From a virus: a stretch of 45,509 nt of DNA. The translations under genes and the position numbers were made by a program. The stretch is from the IMG/VR virus record IMGVR_UViG_3300044712_000506, positions 1 to 45,509 of that record. One strand, written 5' to 3'. Below the pieces are notes generated by a model. That model did no database searches. It was given only the letters and a program-made list of their open reading frames with translations, and was not told the origin of the DNA. Of this stretch, positions 30,488-39,319 are shown one piece after another; positions within the stretch are counted from its first letter, which is position 1; each line of letters begins with the position of its first letter.

Positions 30488-31096
30488 TTATTGATAAAAT
30501 ACACTATCCAATTCACCGACTATTTCACGCTTATAATTCATTGACTCAAATAAATCTAATATCTTCTGGTAATTAGGATTTGATGTCTGCAATTCTATTA
30601 AAATTGTTGGTTTAAATTCTTGAATTGTATTTAATGAACCTAATAGTGCATATAATTCATAATCTTCAACATCAATCTTCATAAAATCTACATTTTTGAT
30701 ATTGAATGAATCAATTTTAACTACTCTCACATCTTGGTATTTTTGATCTTTCTCTTTTGTTTTTACAATATTAGAACCACCACTACGGTATATACCGACT
30801 CTCATGGTTTCTATTTTTTCTTCGTCTCCTACAGCATAAGGATGAACTTTGAGATTATCACTAGTCACATTTTTTAAAATATACTCATGAAATAATGGCT
30901 CAAATGCGTGTACATATTCAAAATCTTTTACCATTCGATAGGACATAATTCCTAAATTTGCTCCAACATCAATGGCCACTCTTCTATTTTTTACCTTTGA
31001 CATAGCTAAATTGTATTCTGACAGTTGATATGTTTCAAATGTATTGTGAGGGTATTTACCCAGCCAATTTTCACCCTCTGGTTTGTGTATCTTCAT
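30488..31096 (-). CDS. FkbM-type methyltransferase
   Basis: 202 residues from ATG 31096 (MKIHKPEGENWLGKYPHNTF), taken because it has an AAGGACAG site. An upstream ATG would overlap the preceding gene. SAM-binding loop AIDVGANLGIMSYRM (about 41-55), then HAFEPL and the FkbM-typical VDFMKIDVEDYELYALLGSL (about 137-156). It probably O-methylates a sugar of the glycan built by the operon. Confidence 0.88.
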   Translation of the reverse strand: MKIHKPEGENWLGKYPHNTFETYQLSEYNLAMSKVKNRRVAIDVGANLGIMSYRMVKDFEYVHAFEPLFHEYILKNVTSDNLKVHPYAVGDEEKIETMRVGIYRSGGSNIVKTKEKDQKYQDVRVVKIDSFNIKNVDFMKIDVEDYELYALLGSLNTIQEFKPTILIELQTSNPNYQKILDLFESMNYKREIVGELDSVFYQ

Positions 31097-31107
31097 TATT
31101 TCTGTCC

Positions 31108-31662
31108 TTATTTTGAATAATGTATCCAAGTAAATCTATTAGGAGACACAATTGAATTACCGAAAAACTCGCGAACAGCTCTAGATACCTGAGATGAATT
31201 ATAATCGTCACCTGCAATTATACCACCTTTTTTCAATTTTGGCAACCAAGCTTGAATGTCATTTTTAACATCTATATATTCATGTGACGCATCAATATAG
31301 ATAAAATCTAATGAGTTATTTTCAAATTGCGATGCAGCTTCAACACTTGTAGATCTAATTGGGTTATAATAACCAGCGAAAGGTGCTAAGTTAAGATTAA
31401 AAACTTCAAATAGTCGATCATTCACTACATCAGGATCGGTTTGATGCCCATCTTCAGTAAGAGTACCTTTCCATGTGTCCACGCAATAGAATGTAATAGC
31501 CTTTTTGCTATTCATAATTTGTTCTGCCATAAAGGAAGCACTTTTACCTTTCCAGCAGCCGATTTCAACAAATTTAGCATTATCTGCTGCTTTTGCCACA
31601 ACTTCCTTATATAAATCTGGACAGTTAAACCAGCCTTGAATAGTCTTATAATGATCTTTCAT
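31108..31662 (-). CDS. Class I SAM-dependent methyltransferase (CmcI/Methyltransf_24-like)
   Basis: 184 residues. Motif I KFVEIGCWKGKSASFMAEQI (about 30-49), then ITFYCVDTWKG (56-66), LDFIYIDASHEYIDVKNDIQ (about 120-139) and KLKKGGIIAGDDY. The IDASHEY block is typical of methyltransferases acting on sugars or small molecules. Second methyltransferase of the operon, coupled by 4-base overlap to the glycosyltransferase upstream. Confidence 0.85.
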   Translation of the reverse strand: MKDHYKTIQGWFNCPDLYKEVVAKAADNAKFVEIGCWKGKSASFMAEQIMNSKKAITFYCVDTWKGTLTEDGHQTDPDVVNDRLFEVFNLNLAPFAGYYNPIRSTSVEAASQFENNSLDFIYIDASHEYIDVKNDIQAWLPKLKKGGIIAGDDYNSSQVSRAVREFFGNSIVSPNRFTWIHYSK

Positions 31663-32384
31663 ATTTTATCTCCAAAATATTTGTTTATGTAAGTCGGTAT
31701 TGATTTCTTTCTGTATTGACCAAAATGCAAGAATGTTGCATCGTGATCTGATCTTGATGATTCGTCGGCATCAAATGCAAGATTTGTAAATTTTCTGTCC
31801 ATTCTGTTATGGTCTCTAAATCGTATATCTTTATGTGAAGTGCCAGTGCATCTCATGCACATTTGTTCAAATGACATACCGTCCAGTATTTTTGCTTTAT
31901 GCATTAACCAAGATAAAAGTATTTCATCTCCCGAATAACTATCAACTACTTTGCTAGACAGCCATTTCCAATCAGCATGTTCTCTCATCTTTACTCGTTG
32001 ATCTTTAGTAGTCATTATATAGTTACCAAAGAATACTGGAATACCTATTTCAAACAAGTCTGGTGCTGCCTTTGGTGTTCTGGATTCACCTTTCATTGCT
32101 CTGTCATGCAATACACCAATTTCAGGCTGAAGAAAAGCATCTTTATAGACATTTGTTGCAATCACATCCATATCAAGCATTAGCACTTTATCATATTGAT
32201 CATATTCTTCTGTAATGTATACTAGCTTCTGAGGATTTGGTCCTAAATCTTTACCAAGGGGATAACCTTCTACTAATTTGTATTGACAACCAATCTTTTC
32301 AGCATAAAGTTCCATGGATTTCTTAGCAAGTTTAGCCCATTCTGGCAACGAACCATTCCAATGTTGAAGTATTATATTTGCCAT
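31659..32384 (-). CDS. DxD glycosyltransferase
   Basis: 241 residues. N-terminal IILQHWNGSLPEWAKLAKKS, then KVLMLDMDVIATNVYKD (about 66-82), where DMD is the metal-binding DxD motif, and a C-terminal ATFLHFGQYRKKS. This is the GT8/GT-A type layout also seen in two neighbours beginning II-x-QH/Y-W/F-x-G. Three related enzymes suggest expansion by duplication. Start makes a TAATG overlap. Confidence 0.8.
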   Translation of the reverse strand: MANIILQHWNGSLPEWAKLAKKSMELYAEKIGCQYKLVEGYPLGKDLGPNPQKLVYITEEYDQYDKVLMLDMDVIATNVYKDAFLQPEIGVLHDRAMKGESRTPKAAPDLFEIGIPVFFGNYIMTTKDQRVKMREHADWKWLSSKVVDSYSGDEILLSWLMHKAKILDGMSFEQMCMRCTGTSHKDIRFRDHNRMDRKFTNLAFDADESSRSDHDATFLHFGQYRKKSIPTYINKYFGDKI

Positions 32385-33046
32385 TATATGATACCTTTTT
32401 GGACAAGGTCCTGGTAATTTTCTAGTTTCAGTCTTTTTGGACCCTGTGGTGTAATCTTTGTTCTAATATGTATCATATTTGCTTTCTCTGGATTTGGTAG
32501 AAAACTGCATTGATTCCAAGAAAAATCCAAATACGACTCTTTCATATTTGCAATACTTGCTAAATGTGCAAGGATACCTTCATCTTCAAAATAGTATGGT
32601 TGATTAAATACATCCATCCAATTATCATTTTTAGGCATTACAGATCTTAATACTTGTCTTTCTTGTAAAGTAAATTTATATATTGAACCAGCCCAATATG
32701 GATTATTAGATTTAATCTTACCTAATTTGATTAATTTCTCTTTTAATTTTGCTTGAGTTGGGCCATGTATACCATTACCTGGAACTTCAAATATGTTTGT
32801 CTCCAAATTCTTTCGGATAAAAACATCAATATCAAGCATTAAAACAGTTTCATAATTATCCCAGTGTTTATCTATACAATATACTTTCTGGCATGGACTT
32901 GTCAAATGTTCTCGAAACGGCTTACCTTTAAATAGTTCGTAATCAGCACCAATTGTCTTTGCATATCCTTTGATATTGTCTATCGACAATTTATCTAATT
33001 CTCTCAAGTCACCATCAAAGTGCTGTAAAATGATATTCTTTTTCAT
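32384..33046 (-). CDS. DxD glycosyltransferase
   Basis: 220 residues. Begins MKKNIILQHFDGDLRELDKL. DxD in VLMLDIDVFIRKNLETNIFE (about 68-87), then GAIYKFT-like substrate region and a late MIHIRTKITPQGP. Same family as genes 31659-32384 and 33053-33883. Nucleotide-sugar donor unknown. Confidence 0.8.
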   Translation of the reverse strand: MKKNIILQHFDGDLRELDKLSIDNIKGYAKTIGADYELFKGKPFREHLTSPCQKVYCIDKHWDNYETVLMLDIDVFIRKNLETNIFEVPGNGIHGPTQAKLKEKLIKLGKIKSNNPYWAGSIYKFTLQERQVLRSVMPKNDNWMDVFNQPYYFEDEGILAHLASIANMKESYLDFSWNQCSFLPNPEKANMIHIRTKITPQGPKRLKLENYQDLVQKGII

Positions 33047-33052
33047 ATAAAC

Positions 33053-33883
33053 TCACACAGGATCATTTGGCCAATTTTTGTGAACTGACAAGTTCCAGTC
33101 TGCAACAGGTAAATTGGTTACTCTCCATAACTCATCTGGTGACCAATCATCTGCAGTTCGGAACATAACATGCACGAGTTTTGTATTTGAAGTTCTTGTA
33201 TCATTCACTCTTGCTGTAGGATGTGATCCAAGTTTGTGTACATAAGAGTTCCATCCATTATCTAATTTTACAAACTCAAAATCTTGTTTGTGTATGAATG
33301 CAGAAAAGTAATCCTGAAATAGATTATAGAAATTCGGTAATTTTGATTTTCTCATGACATTGACATAATCTTGAAATGAAGGCCATGTTGATCTAATTTT
33401 CTTAATTCCTGCCTTGGAAAGTATTACAACACCTGTATTGAATACTAAAGGTCTTTGCTGTTCATCGACAGAATAGTTTATATCCCACTTTTGTTTTAAA
33501 ATAGATGCCCAGCGTCTGTCATTATCAAGATTAATACCTGCTACATTATATATTGATCTGAAATATGGTTGTTCAGGTTCCGTGCATATAGCAGCATCAG
33601 CAGTTCCTATTGCATCAAATATATTTTCTGTCAAACCTTCTACTGGAAAAACATCAATGTCTACTAAAACAACATTATCATAATCATCAAATGAGCCATC
33701 AACTAAAGGATTTGCTGGTTCATAATAGATTGGAATGTCTACTGTTTTACTTGCAATTTCTATATTGTGATCAAATCTATAATCTGCACCAATTAAATCA
33801 GCATACTGTTTCATTAATTTTGTGCTAGTTAAAACACCAGGTTTTAACGGTCCTTTCCAATATTGGTATATGATATTTTTCAA
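33053..33883 (-). CDS. DxD glycosyltransferase with TTG start
   Basis: 276 residues. The TTG at 33883 is chosen because it overlaps the glf stop as TTGA, follows AAAGGAAAAA and begins MKNIIYQYWKGPLKPGVLTS, aligned with its paralogues. DxD in VVLVDIDVFPVEG (about 71-83), then a central GVVILSKAGIKKIRSTWP and C-terminal VHVMFRTADDW. A longer frame opening at an upstream ATG would intrude into glf. Confidence 0.8.
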   Translation of the reverse strand: MKNIIYQYWKGPLKPGVLTSTKLMKQYADLIGADYRFDHNIEIASKTVDIPIYYEPANPLVDGSFDDYDNVVLVDIDVFPVEGLTENIFDAIGTADAAICTEPEQPYFRSIYNVAGINLDNDRRWASILKQKWDINYSVDEQQRPLVFNTGVVILSKAGIKKIRSTWPSFQDYVNVMRKSKLPNFYNLFQDYFSAFIHKQDFEFVKLDNGWNSYVHKLGSHPTARVNDTRTSNTKLVHVMFRTADDWSPDELWRVTNLPVADWNLSVHKNWPNDPV

Positions 33884-34896
33884 GTTATTTTTCCTTTGAA
33901 TTTTTCTACAATTGCTAATGATGAATTTATTGCCTGATCCATATCTATGTATACATACATTCCACATCTTCCAATGAATGTAGTTTTTGTATTTTCAATT
34001 GCCTTGTATCTATTATACAAGTTTCTATTTTCTCCATTTATATCTTTTACTGGATAAAATCTCTTAAAATCATTTTCTTTATAGTCGCAAGGTTCTTCAT
34101 ATGTTAATGTAGTCCATTTATCTGAAGTTCCATGATTTGGAAATTGTTTCCATTCTGTCATTCTTGTGTATTTTCCATCATGTGTAAAATTGACAACAGA
34201 TGTTGGAAGAACTTTAGTCATTGGTAAAGAGACATGATGAAATTTTAAAGATCTATAAGGTAAATGTCCAAATTCATAATCATAATAACAGTCAATAGCC
34301 ATTGAATTAAAAACATGACTATAATCTGTTTCCATATCTTTTGTAAATGGAGTATTTAAACTAACTTTTATATTTTCGTGGTTTAAAATATCTTTGAATA
34401 CTTCAGTATAACCATACTTTGGCATTACATTATATAGAGCATCTGGGAAATAATATTCATTGTCATCATCTCGAATTGGAACTCTTTTTAAGATATTTGG
34501 ATCTAATTCTTCGAGTTCTTTATCCCACATTTTTTTAGTATAAGGGCGATAAAATATATCTATGATATTTTCTTTACCAACTTTATTTTTGGTCTCTCTA
34601 TTTACTGGTAATGTAACATACTCACCATTTGATAATTGTGCTTTGACTTTGTGTTTATACTCAACCCATTCACTAAATTGAGTCACCCATTCATAAACCT
34701 TTTTATTGTTTGTGTGAAAAATGTGAGGTCCATATTTGTGTATTCGTATGCCGTGTTCATTTTCATAATCATATGCATTACCAGCAATATGATCACGTTC
34801 ATCAATGACATCGACAAAGAAACCAAGTTTTGCTAATTCATGTGCAATCACGGAACCGGAAAATCCAGCTCCTACAACTAATATTTTTTCTTTCAT
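33880..34896 (-). CDS. glf: UDP-galactopyranose mutase
   Basis: 338 residues. FAD-binding VVGAGFSGSVIAHELAKLG (7-25), then GNAYDYE, the active-site block HKYGPHIFHTNNKKVYEWV (about 53-71) and C-terminal FIGRCGMYVYIDMDQAINSS. It converts UDP-Galp to UDP-Galf, the donor for galactofuranose. One of the adjacent transferases is therefore probably a Galf transferase. Rare in phages. Confidence 0.94.
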   Translation of the reverse strand: MKEKILVVGAGFSGSVIAHELAKLGFFVDVIDERDHIAGNAYDYENEHGIRIHKYGPHIFHTNNKKVYEWVTQFSEWVEYKHKVKAQLSNGEYVTLPVNRETKNKVGKENIIDIFYRPYTKKMWDKELEELDPNILKRVPIRDDDNEYYFPDALYNVMPKYGYTEVFKDILNHENIKVSLNTPFTKDMETDYSHVFNSMAIDCYYDYEFGHLPYRSLKFHHVSLPMTKVLPTSVVNFTHDGKYTRMTEWKQFPNHGTSDKWTTLTYEEPCDYKENDFKRFYPVKDINGENRNLYNRYKAIENTKTTFIGRCGMYVYIDMDQAINSSLAIVEKFKGKIT

Positions 34897-35669
34897 AGTT
34901 TACTCATTAACATATTGACGTTTTCACCTTTTTCAGGTAAGTGATCTTTCAGGAAGAAGTGGATGAAATGTGCATTCTTTATTTGGCTATCTTCAACAGC
35001 CGTATATAATGCATTCCACTTCCAAGATAGCGCCTTTACTGACATTTTCTCTTTCTTGATCCAATAATTTAAAAGTGTCTGATCGGTCGACCATTTCCAG
35101 TTTCCTAGACCATCGACAAATCGCTTAAATTCTGGACGTGTAATAAATTCATATGGAGTATTTCCGCGAAGATACTCTTTCAGATTTTTACTGAAGAGCA
35201 TCATGCCCATGTTCATAAATTCACCACCTCGGTCATTCCATTTCCAGTCAACGTCTTTCAATGATCCATATTGACCTTGAGAGTATGATTTGATCTTTGC
35301 TGCATACTTTGGTGTAATTGGCATATCACGTTCGACAACACCCGCAAATGTATGTGAACCAAGTTCATCAAAGATATTAGGGGCTGTATCACGAATGTAA
35401 ATATCAGCATCAATAATTGCAATTGCATCATATTGATCTAGATATGAAAATGCATTTTCTTTTTCATAGATTGGAAGATAACCTAATCGTTGGAATGACT
35501 GCAAGCTTCTATTCATAACAGAAACATCTGGTTGAATTTTAAGAATAGGTTCTTTCTGTACGATATAATCTATGTTATATTTTTTGCAATAGTTTTTGAC
35601 TGAATCTGTACAGAAATTGTAAAGATTACTTTCTGAACCCAGATAGACTTGATAAATCATATATCTCAT
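34893..35669 (-). CDS. DxD glycosyltransferase
   Basis: 258 residues. Central IAIIDADIYIRDTAPNIFDE (about 83-102) supplies the DxD (DAD). GGEFMNMGMMLFSKNLKEYL and DQTLLNYWIKKE follow, the usual GT-A acceptor and D-Q features. It ends FIHFFLKDHLPEK, with the His expected for nucleotide-phosphate binding. Coupled at both ends by 4-base overlaps. Confidence 0.8.
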   Translation of the reverse strand: MRYMIYQVYLGSESNLYNFCTDSVKNYCKKYNIDYIVQKEPILKIQPDVSVMNRSLQSFQRLGYLPIYEKENAFSYLDQYDAIAIIDADIYIRDTAPNIFDELGSHTFAGVVERDMPITPKYAAKIKSYSQGQYGSLKDVDWKWNDRGGEFMNMGMMLFSKNLKEYLRGNTPYEFITRPEFKRFVDGLGNWKWSTDQTLLNYWIKKEKMSVKALSWKWNALYTAVEDSQIKNAHFIHFFLKDHLPEKGENVNMLMSKL

Positions 35670-36274
35670 GGTAACTTAATATCCCAAGGCTTTGGTTTCC
35701 CGTGAAATGCAATAATAGCGGCATCTTTGGGAACACCATTTCTACAATGAACTTTCCAACTTACTAATTTTTGAGGGAATACATCCTGCCAATAGACAAC
35801 ATGATGTTTAATGGTCTTTTCAATAAAACCTTGGTCGCCCCACCATCTCGATGTCGTGCATTCTTGCATGTGCCGTTCAGGATCTTTTAGAAATTCATCA
35901 TACAAATATTTCATATCACCATTCCAAGCCATTACACCGGAACCAAGAGTTCTCTGCATTCTTCTATCTTTGTAAAAATCACGTATAGCAACAAAATCAT
36001 ACTTGGTGACATTTTCCAATATTGGTCTCAGGTCACTTACGATAATGGTATCGAGATCTAGGTAAAGTACTGGGCCTTGTATTTTAAAGATTTCCATCTT
36101 TGGCCACCACCTTGGCCATGCGTGTTCCATTTTAACATATCCTGGAACTGATGGATCATCTGATATACAAACAAACTCAATACCAGGTGCATATTTCTGG
36201 CACTGTTTATATAAAAGTTCCACATAGTCTTTCTTATAATCATTACTTGTTTTTAATACTGTAACAATTTTCAT
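35666..36274 (-). CDS. GT-A glycosyltransferase, first gene of the glycan operon
   Basis: 202 residues. PVLYLDLDTIIVSDLRPILE (about 68-87) gives the DxD. SGVMAWNGDMKYLYDEFL, WWGDQGFIEKTI and IIAFHGKPKPWD follow, all canonical GT8-like features of phage and bacterial enzymes. It starts shortly after a terminator hairpin with no clear promoter between, so the operon may rely on readthrough. Confidence 0.85.
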   Translation of the reverse strand: MKIVTVLKTSNDYKKDYVELLYKQCQKYAPGIEFVCISDDPSVPGYVKMEHAWPRWWPKMEIFKIQGPVLYLDLDTIIVSDLRPILENVTKYDFVAIRDFYKDRRMQRTLGSGVMAWNGDMKYLYDEFLKDPERHMQECTTSRWWGDQGFIEKTIKHHVVYWQDVFPQKLVSWKVHCRNGVPKDAAIIAFHGKPKPWDIKLP

Positions 36275-36291
36275 AATTCACCTCAAATGCA

Positions 36292-36319
36292 AAAAGCGGA
36301 ATCAATTGATCCCGCTTTT
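36292..36319 (-). terminator. Terminator upstream of the glycan operon
   Basis: 12-bp stem (36292-36303 with 36308-36319, one G-T pair) and AATT loop. On the minus strand it is preceded by AATAA and followed by a short T run (TTTGC). It separates the 36341-36475 gene from the glycosyltransferase operon. Confidence 0.7.
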
Positions 36320-36340
36320 ATTTATTCTTATCTTTTGCAA

Positions 36341-36475
36341 TTACTTAGATGTTAGACGTTCACGAATGTCTTTTGCAGTAAGTTTAAGCCCATTCTTGCA
36401 AGCCATATTCCATTCTTTGAAATATTCGGTTTTATAGAATGTGATAATGTCTTTATCTTCCATTTTATCAAGCAT
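36341..36475 (-). CDS. Small protein of unknown function (44 aa)
   Basis: ATG 36475 to TAA 36341 encodes MLDKMEDKDIITFYKTEYFK, then EWNMACKNGLKLTAKDIRER. Helical and charged. It overlaps the 23-residue frame upstream by 8 bases and ends before the terminator hairpin. Probably transcribed from the late promoter at 36914. Function unknown. Confidence 0.55.
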   Translation of the reverse strand: MLDKMEDKDIITFYKTEYFKEWNMACKNGLKLTAKDIRERLTSK

Positions 36476-36539
36476 TTTTGGTCTCTTTTGATTTCTTTTC
36501 GTCTTTAGTATCTTCGCCGTAATAAGGTATATGTGCCAT
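36468..36539 (-). CDS. Possible 23-residue peptide
   Basis: ATG 36539 overlaps the TAA of the DUF1127-like gene (TAATG) and encodes MAHIPYYGEDTKDEKKSKET plus three residues. It fills the gap between two genes and is translationally coupled by position, but no further evidence supports it. It could equally be untranslated spacer. Confidence 0.35.
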   Translation of the reverse strand: MAHIPYYGEDTKDEKKSKETKNA

Positions 36540-36880
36540 TATTGTGCCCATCCCTGTAAAAATGCTCTTCCCTGAATTTGCCATGGTGCATTGCCACGGT
36601 CGATTGCTTTGATACGGTTTTCAAGATCAACTAGACTTGTTGATTCAGAAAGATATTCATCAATTTTTGCTTTTTCGGTTTTTACTTTGAAGAAGTTGCG
36701 GAATAGATTAAACTCGAATTTTACTTCTTCACCATATGTTGCTTCGTGTGCAAGTCTGGCAATTTCTGATCTATCAATCCCAAGATCATATAATTCTCTA
36801 TCTGAAAGACTCTCGAGTTCCTTAAGGGTTCTGGTATAAATCAAGTGTCTTTTGTAAGCAATCATTATTGCTTTTAGCAT
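36539..36880 (-). CDS. DUF1127-like protein (113 aa)
   Basis: The first 45 residues contain YTRTLKELESLSDRELYDLG followed by IDRSEIARLAHEA, which is the DUF1127 helical hairpin common in alphaproteobacteria. The remaining 65 residues (EFNLFRNFFKVKTEKAKIDE and a C-terminal APWQIQGRAFLQGWAQ) are unrelated to typical stand-alone DUF1127. Its late promoter (36914-36921) argues for a late role. Some bacterial DUF1127 proteins bind RNA or affect phosphate/stress responses. Confidence 0.8.
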   Translation of the reverse strand: MLKAIMIAYKRHLIYTRTLKELESLSDRELYDLGIDRSEIARLAHEATYGEEVKFEFNLFRNFFKVKTEKAKIDEYLSESTSLVDLENRIKAIDRGNAPWQIQGRAFLQGWAQ

Positions 36881-36913
36881 TTTAGTCTCCTACTCTGTGT
36901 GTCATTACGCCTT

Positions 36914-36921
36914 TATTTATA
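36914..36921 (-). promoter_or_regulatory. T4-type late promoter for the DUF1127-like gene
   Basis: TATAAATA on the minus strand in the 105-bp gap after the fibre gene, with an expected leader of about 28 bases ending in a GGAG site before ATG 36880. The octamer lies in the loop of a short dyad (TTATGCCT and AGGCGTAA), which might affect transcription read-through as an RNA hairpin. Confidence 0.72.
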
Positions 36922-36985
36922 GGCATAATAACACAAGAATAGGTAATGAGTATTGACATTCTTAACACACCGGTATTCGGTTATG

Positions 36986-39319
36986 TTATAGCGCAACCTG
37001 TGTAACTGTAAGTATTGTCGATGGTGTAGCAGGAGCAAATGAAGTCGCAGCTGGTGCAGCAATAGAAACGGATGTGTCTGAAACTGCCCACATCAATTGA
37101 AAGAAACTTCCAGCATTCATTGAAACCATAAAATTCCAAGAAGGTACTATATATGAACCGTTTCCAGAAATTGTCAATCTTGATGCCGAATTTGGAATAT
37201 CTTGCCCGTCTTTTCTTGCCCAAATGTAAATTTCTTTTGATGCAGAATTACTAGAAACAAATTGAGTAGAGAATTTAAAATCATAAAGTCCAGACTGTTG
37301 TGTAATAACTTTTGTATTATCTGCTAAATCAATTGATACACCATTTGAAAACTCTGTTGTATTTAATGGGACTGCATATGCTGTATTTGCTGTATTAGCA
37401 GTATGGCTTTGACTATCGCTGAAAGCACCATAAAACTGTCTTTGTTCAACTATCGGTCTTACAAAGATTTCTCCTAATGTACTATCTTTCTTGACAACAA
37501 TTGCAAATGGTACTACGTTATTTGGTGCAGTTGGTTTAACGTTGACGAGATTACCTGCAACTGAAGAACTTGCATATAAAATATCACCAACATTCCAAGC
37601 ACTTGTATTTAAATCTCTTATTTTACCCCAAACAGTAACAAATCCATCAGATCCATTTTGAATATCTTGCGTTGTAATACCAAGACCATATATATTAGGA
37701 TATGTGCCATTTGCTAAAAATGGCTCAACTAGTAATCTTGAAGTTCCATCATCCTGTTCAGCACCAGAAAATCTTACAACAGTTCCGTTTAAAATTTTGG
37801 AACCTGTCCTATTGCGAACTTTGACATATAGTTCTTGCCCGACCTGTTGAACAACACCATCTGGATGATGTATATTGAGAGTAGTATCATCTTTATTCCA
37901 CGCAAGAACACCTTCGGTATTTGCTGTGTCGACATGAGTCGGATCAAATGTAATATAATCCACATTAGAAATTCCAGTAGTATCATTTTCATTAAATGAT
38001 AGACCGGCATCATCAATTGTTACTATTCTTGTCGGTGTAATTGTACCCTTTGGAGTAGTATAGATTTCAACTCTTGAACCACGTGTTGTTGAAGTAAAGT
38101 TTTCATCCGCAATAATACGAATACCACCAACTCCGATACCACCATAGCCATTGCCAGATGCCCACCCAGCAGCGGTGACATTTCCTATTATATCACCTGC
38201 GAGGATTGGCGAAGGTGTCTCATTTGTTCCCCTGCCTGTTCTAAATGTAAATTCACCACCAGTAATGCTTCTTGTGACATCAACACCATAAGAATCTAGA
38301 ACAATAAGAGGTGCTCTGTTATCTCTACCAGTAAATTGTGCCACACTTCCTGTTACAATTGCTGGAGTTCTTGTTCTACCTTGTTCATTTATGGTGACAT
38401 TAAGAGGTGCTCTTAAGCCCAAGTCATTTTTATTAACTATATTTAGCGTCGTCGCCGAAACATCGCCGGCATCATTGACTGAAAAGACAGGGTCTCTTGT
38501 GTCCAACGGCCCGTCAACTGGAAATATGCCGAATCTTCCAACAATATCAACTTGTCCCGTCCCGTTTGATTGGATAACAATGTCTTCATTTTCATTTAAG
38601 CTTGATAGATATGCCGCAGGCCCGCCTGATGCACCATTAGCAACATAGGCAAAGAAGTCACCGAATGAAAAATCCAAACCAGTTGGATCAATAATAAGTT
38701 GGTCAAACGGATTTAATGTTACACCCGGTCCTAATTTAAAACCCCCAAGTGTTGTTTCTGTAGCAACAGAAAGTGCTACTCTGTTACTTCCATCAAGTCG
38801 AATACCTTCACCAGTCTGGATTGTATTGAAGTAAAACTTTCTAGTATTTTGATCATATGTCAAATACTTGTTTAGACCAACAGATGAAGAAGTGACATCA
38901 TCTAATTTTGCAAACTTGACTTCACCACCGCCACCGATTGAACTCATTTGTTGCTGTATTCTATTCAAGAAATTTGAATAGTGATCATTCATTTCTTTGA
39001 ATGTAACAAATTTTTCATTTGGTGCTTTCCTAAGTGGATCATTCCATCTTTGAGCTTCAATGTTATCAGTTTTCTTTGTTAGTGCACTTGCTACTTGCTC
39101 TATTGGGTCTATAGCAATTTCTTCTTCCAATACTATTTCAGTATCAGATAATGTTGTTTCTTCTAAAACAGTTTCTAGCACTGGTTCAGGTTCAATTTTT
39201 GGTGCTGCTGATAATTTTGTTTCTTTCAACAATTTTGAAAAATTATCAAGCGCCTTTTCTTCTTTCTTTTGCTCTTGTGCTTCTTTGAGAAGTTTAGCAA
39301 ATTCTTTTAGTGAACTCAT
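36986..39319 (-). CDS. Large structural protein, fibre- or neck-fibre-like (777 aa)
   Basis: From ATG 39319 (MSSLKEFAKLLKEAQEQKKE) with a 4-base ATGA overlap. The N-terminal 100 residues are helical/acidic. The rest is Gly/Asn/Thr-rich beta-repeat sequence (LTYDQNTRKFYFNTIQTGEG, then GVTLNPFDQLIIDPTG) typical of phage fibre shafts. The last 130 residues, with SGLYDFKFSTQFVSSNSASK and a GSYIVPSWNFMVSMNAGSFF block, look like a C1q/TNF-like jelly-roll tip. Probably a virion adhesin or fibre. Receptor unknown, but it lies next to a glycan operon. Confidence 0.85.
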   Translation of the reverse strand: MSSLKEFAKLLKEAQEQKKEEKALDNFSKLLKETKLSAAPKIEPEPVLETVLEETTLSDTEIVLEEEIAIDPIEQVASALTKKTDNIEAQRWNDPLRKAPNEKFVTFKEMNDHYSNFLNRIQQQMSSIGGGGEVKFAKLDDVTSSSVGLNKYLTYDQNTRKFYFNTIQTGEGIRLDGSNRVALSVATETTLGGFKLGPGVTLNPFDQLIIDPTGLDFSFGDFFAYVANGASGGPAAYLSSLNENEDIVIQSNGTGQVDIVGRFGIFPVDGPLDTRDPVFSVNDAGDVSATTLNIVNKNDLGLRAPLNVTINEQGRTRTPAIVTGSVAQFTGRDNRAPLIVLDSYGVDVTRSITGGEFTFRTGRGTNETPSPILAGDIIGNVTAAGWASGNGYGGIGVGGIRIIADENFTSTTRGSRVEIYTTPKGTITPTRIVTIDDAGLSFNENDTTGISNVDYITFDPTHVDTANTEGVLAWNKDDTTLNIHHPDGVVQQVGQELYVKVRNRTGSKILNGTVVRFSGAEQDDGTSRLLVEPFLANGTYPNIYGLGITTQDIQNGSDGFVTVWGKIRDLNTSAWNVGDILYASSSVAGNLVNVKPTAPNNVVPFAIVVKKDSTLGEIFVRPIVEQRQFYGAFSDSQSHTANTANTAYAVPLNTTEFSNGVSIDLADNTKVITQQSGLYDFKFSTQFVSSNSASKEIYIWARKDGQDIPNSASRLTISGNGSYIVPSWNFMVSMNAGSFFQLMWAVSDTSVSIAAPAATSFAPATPSTILTVTQVAL

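Noticed and set aside
33883-33967. ATG start at 33967 for the DxD glycosyltransferase
   Set aside because: It would overlap glf by 88 bases and add 28 residues absent from its paralogues. TTG 33883 aligns with them.
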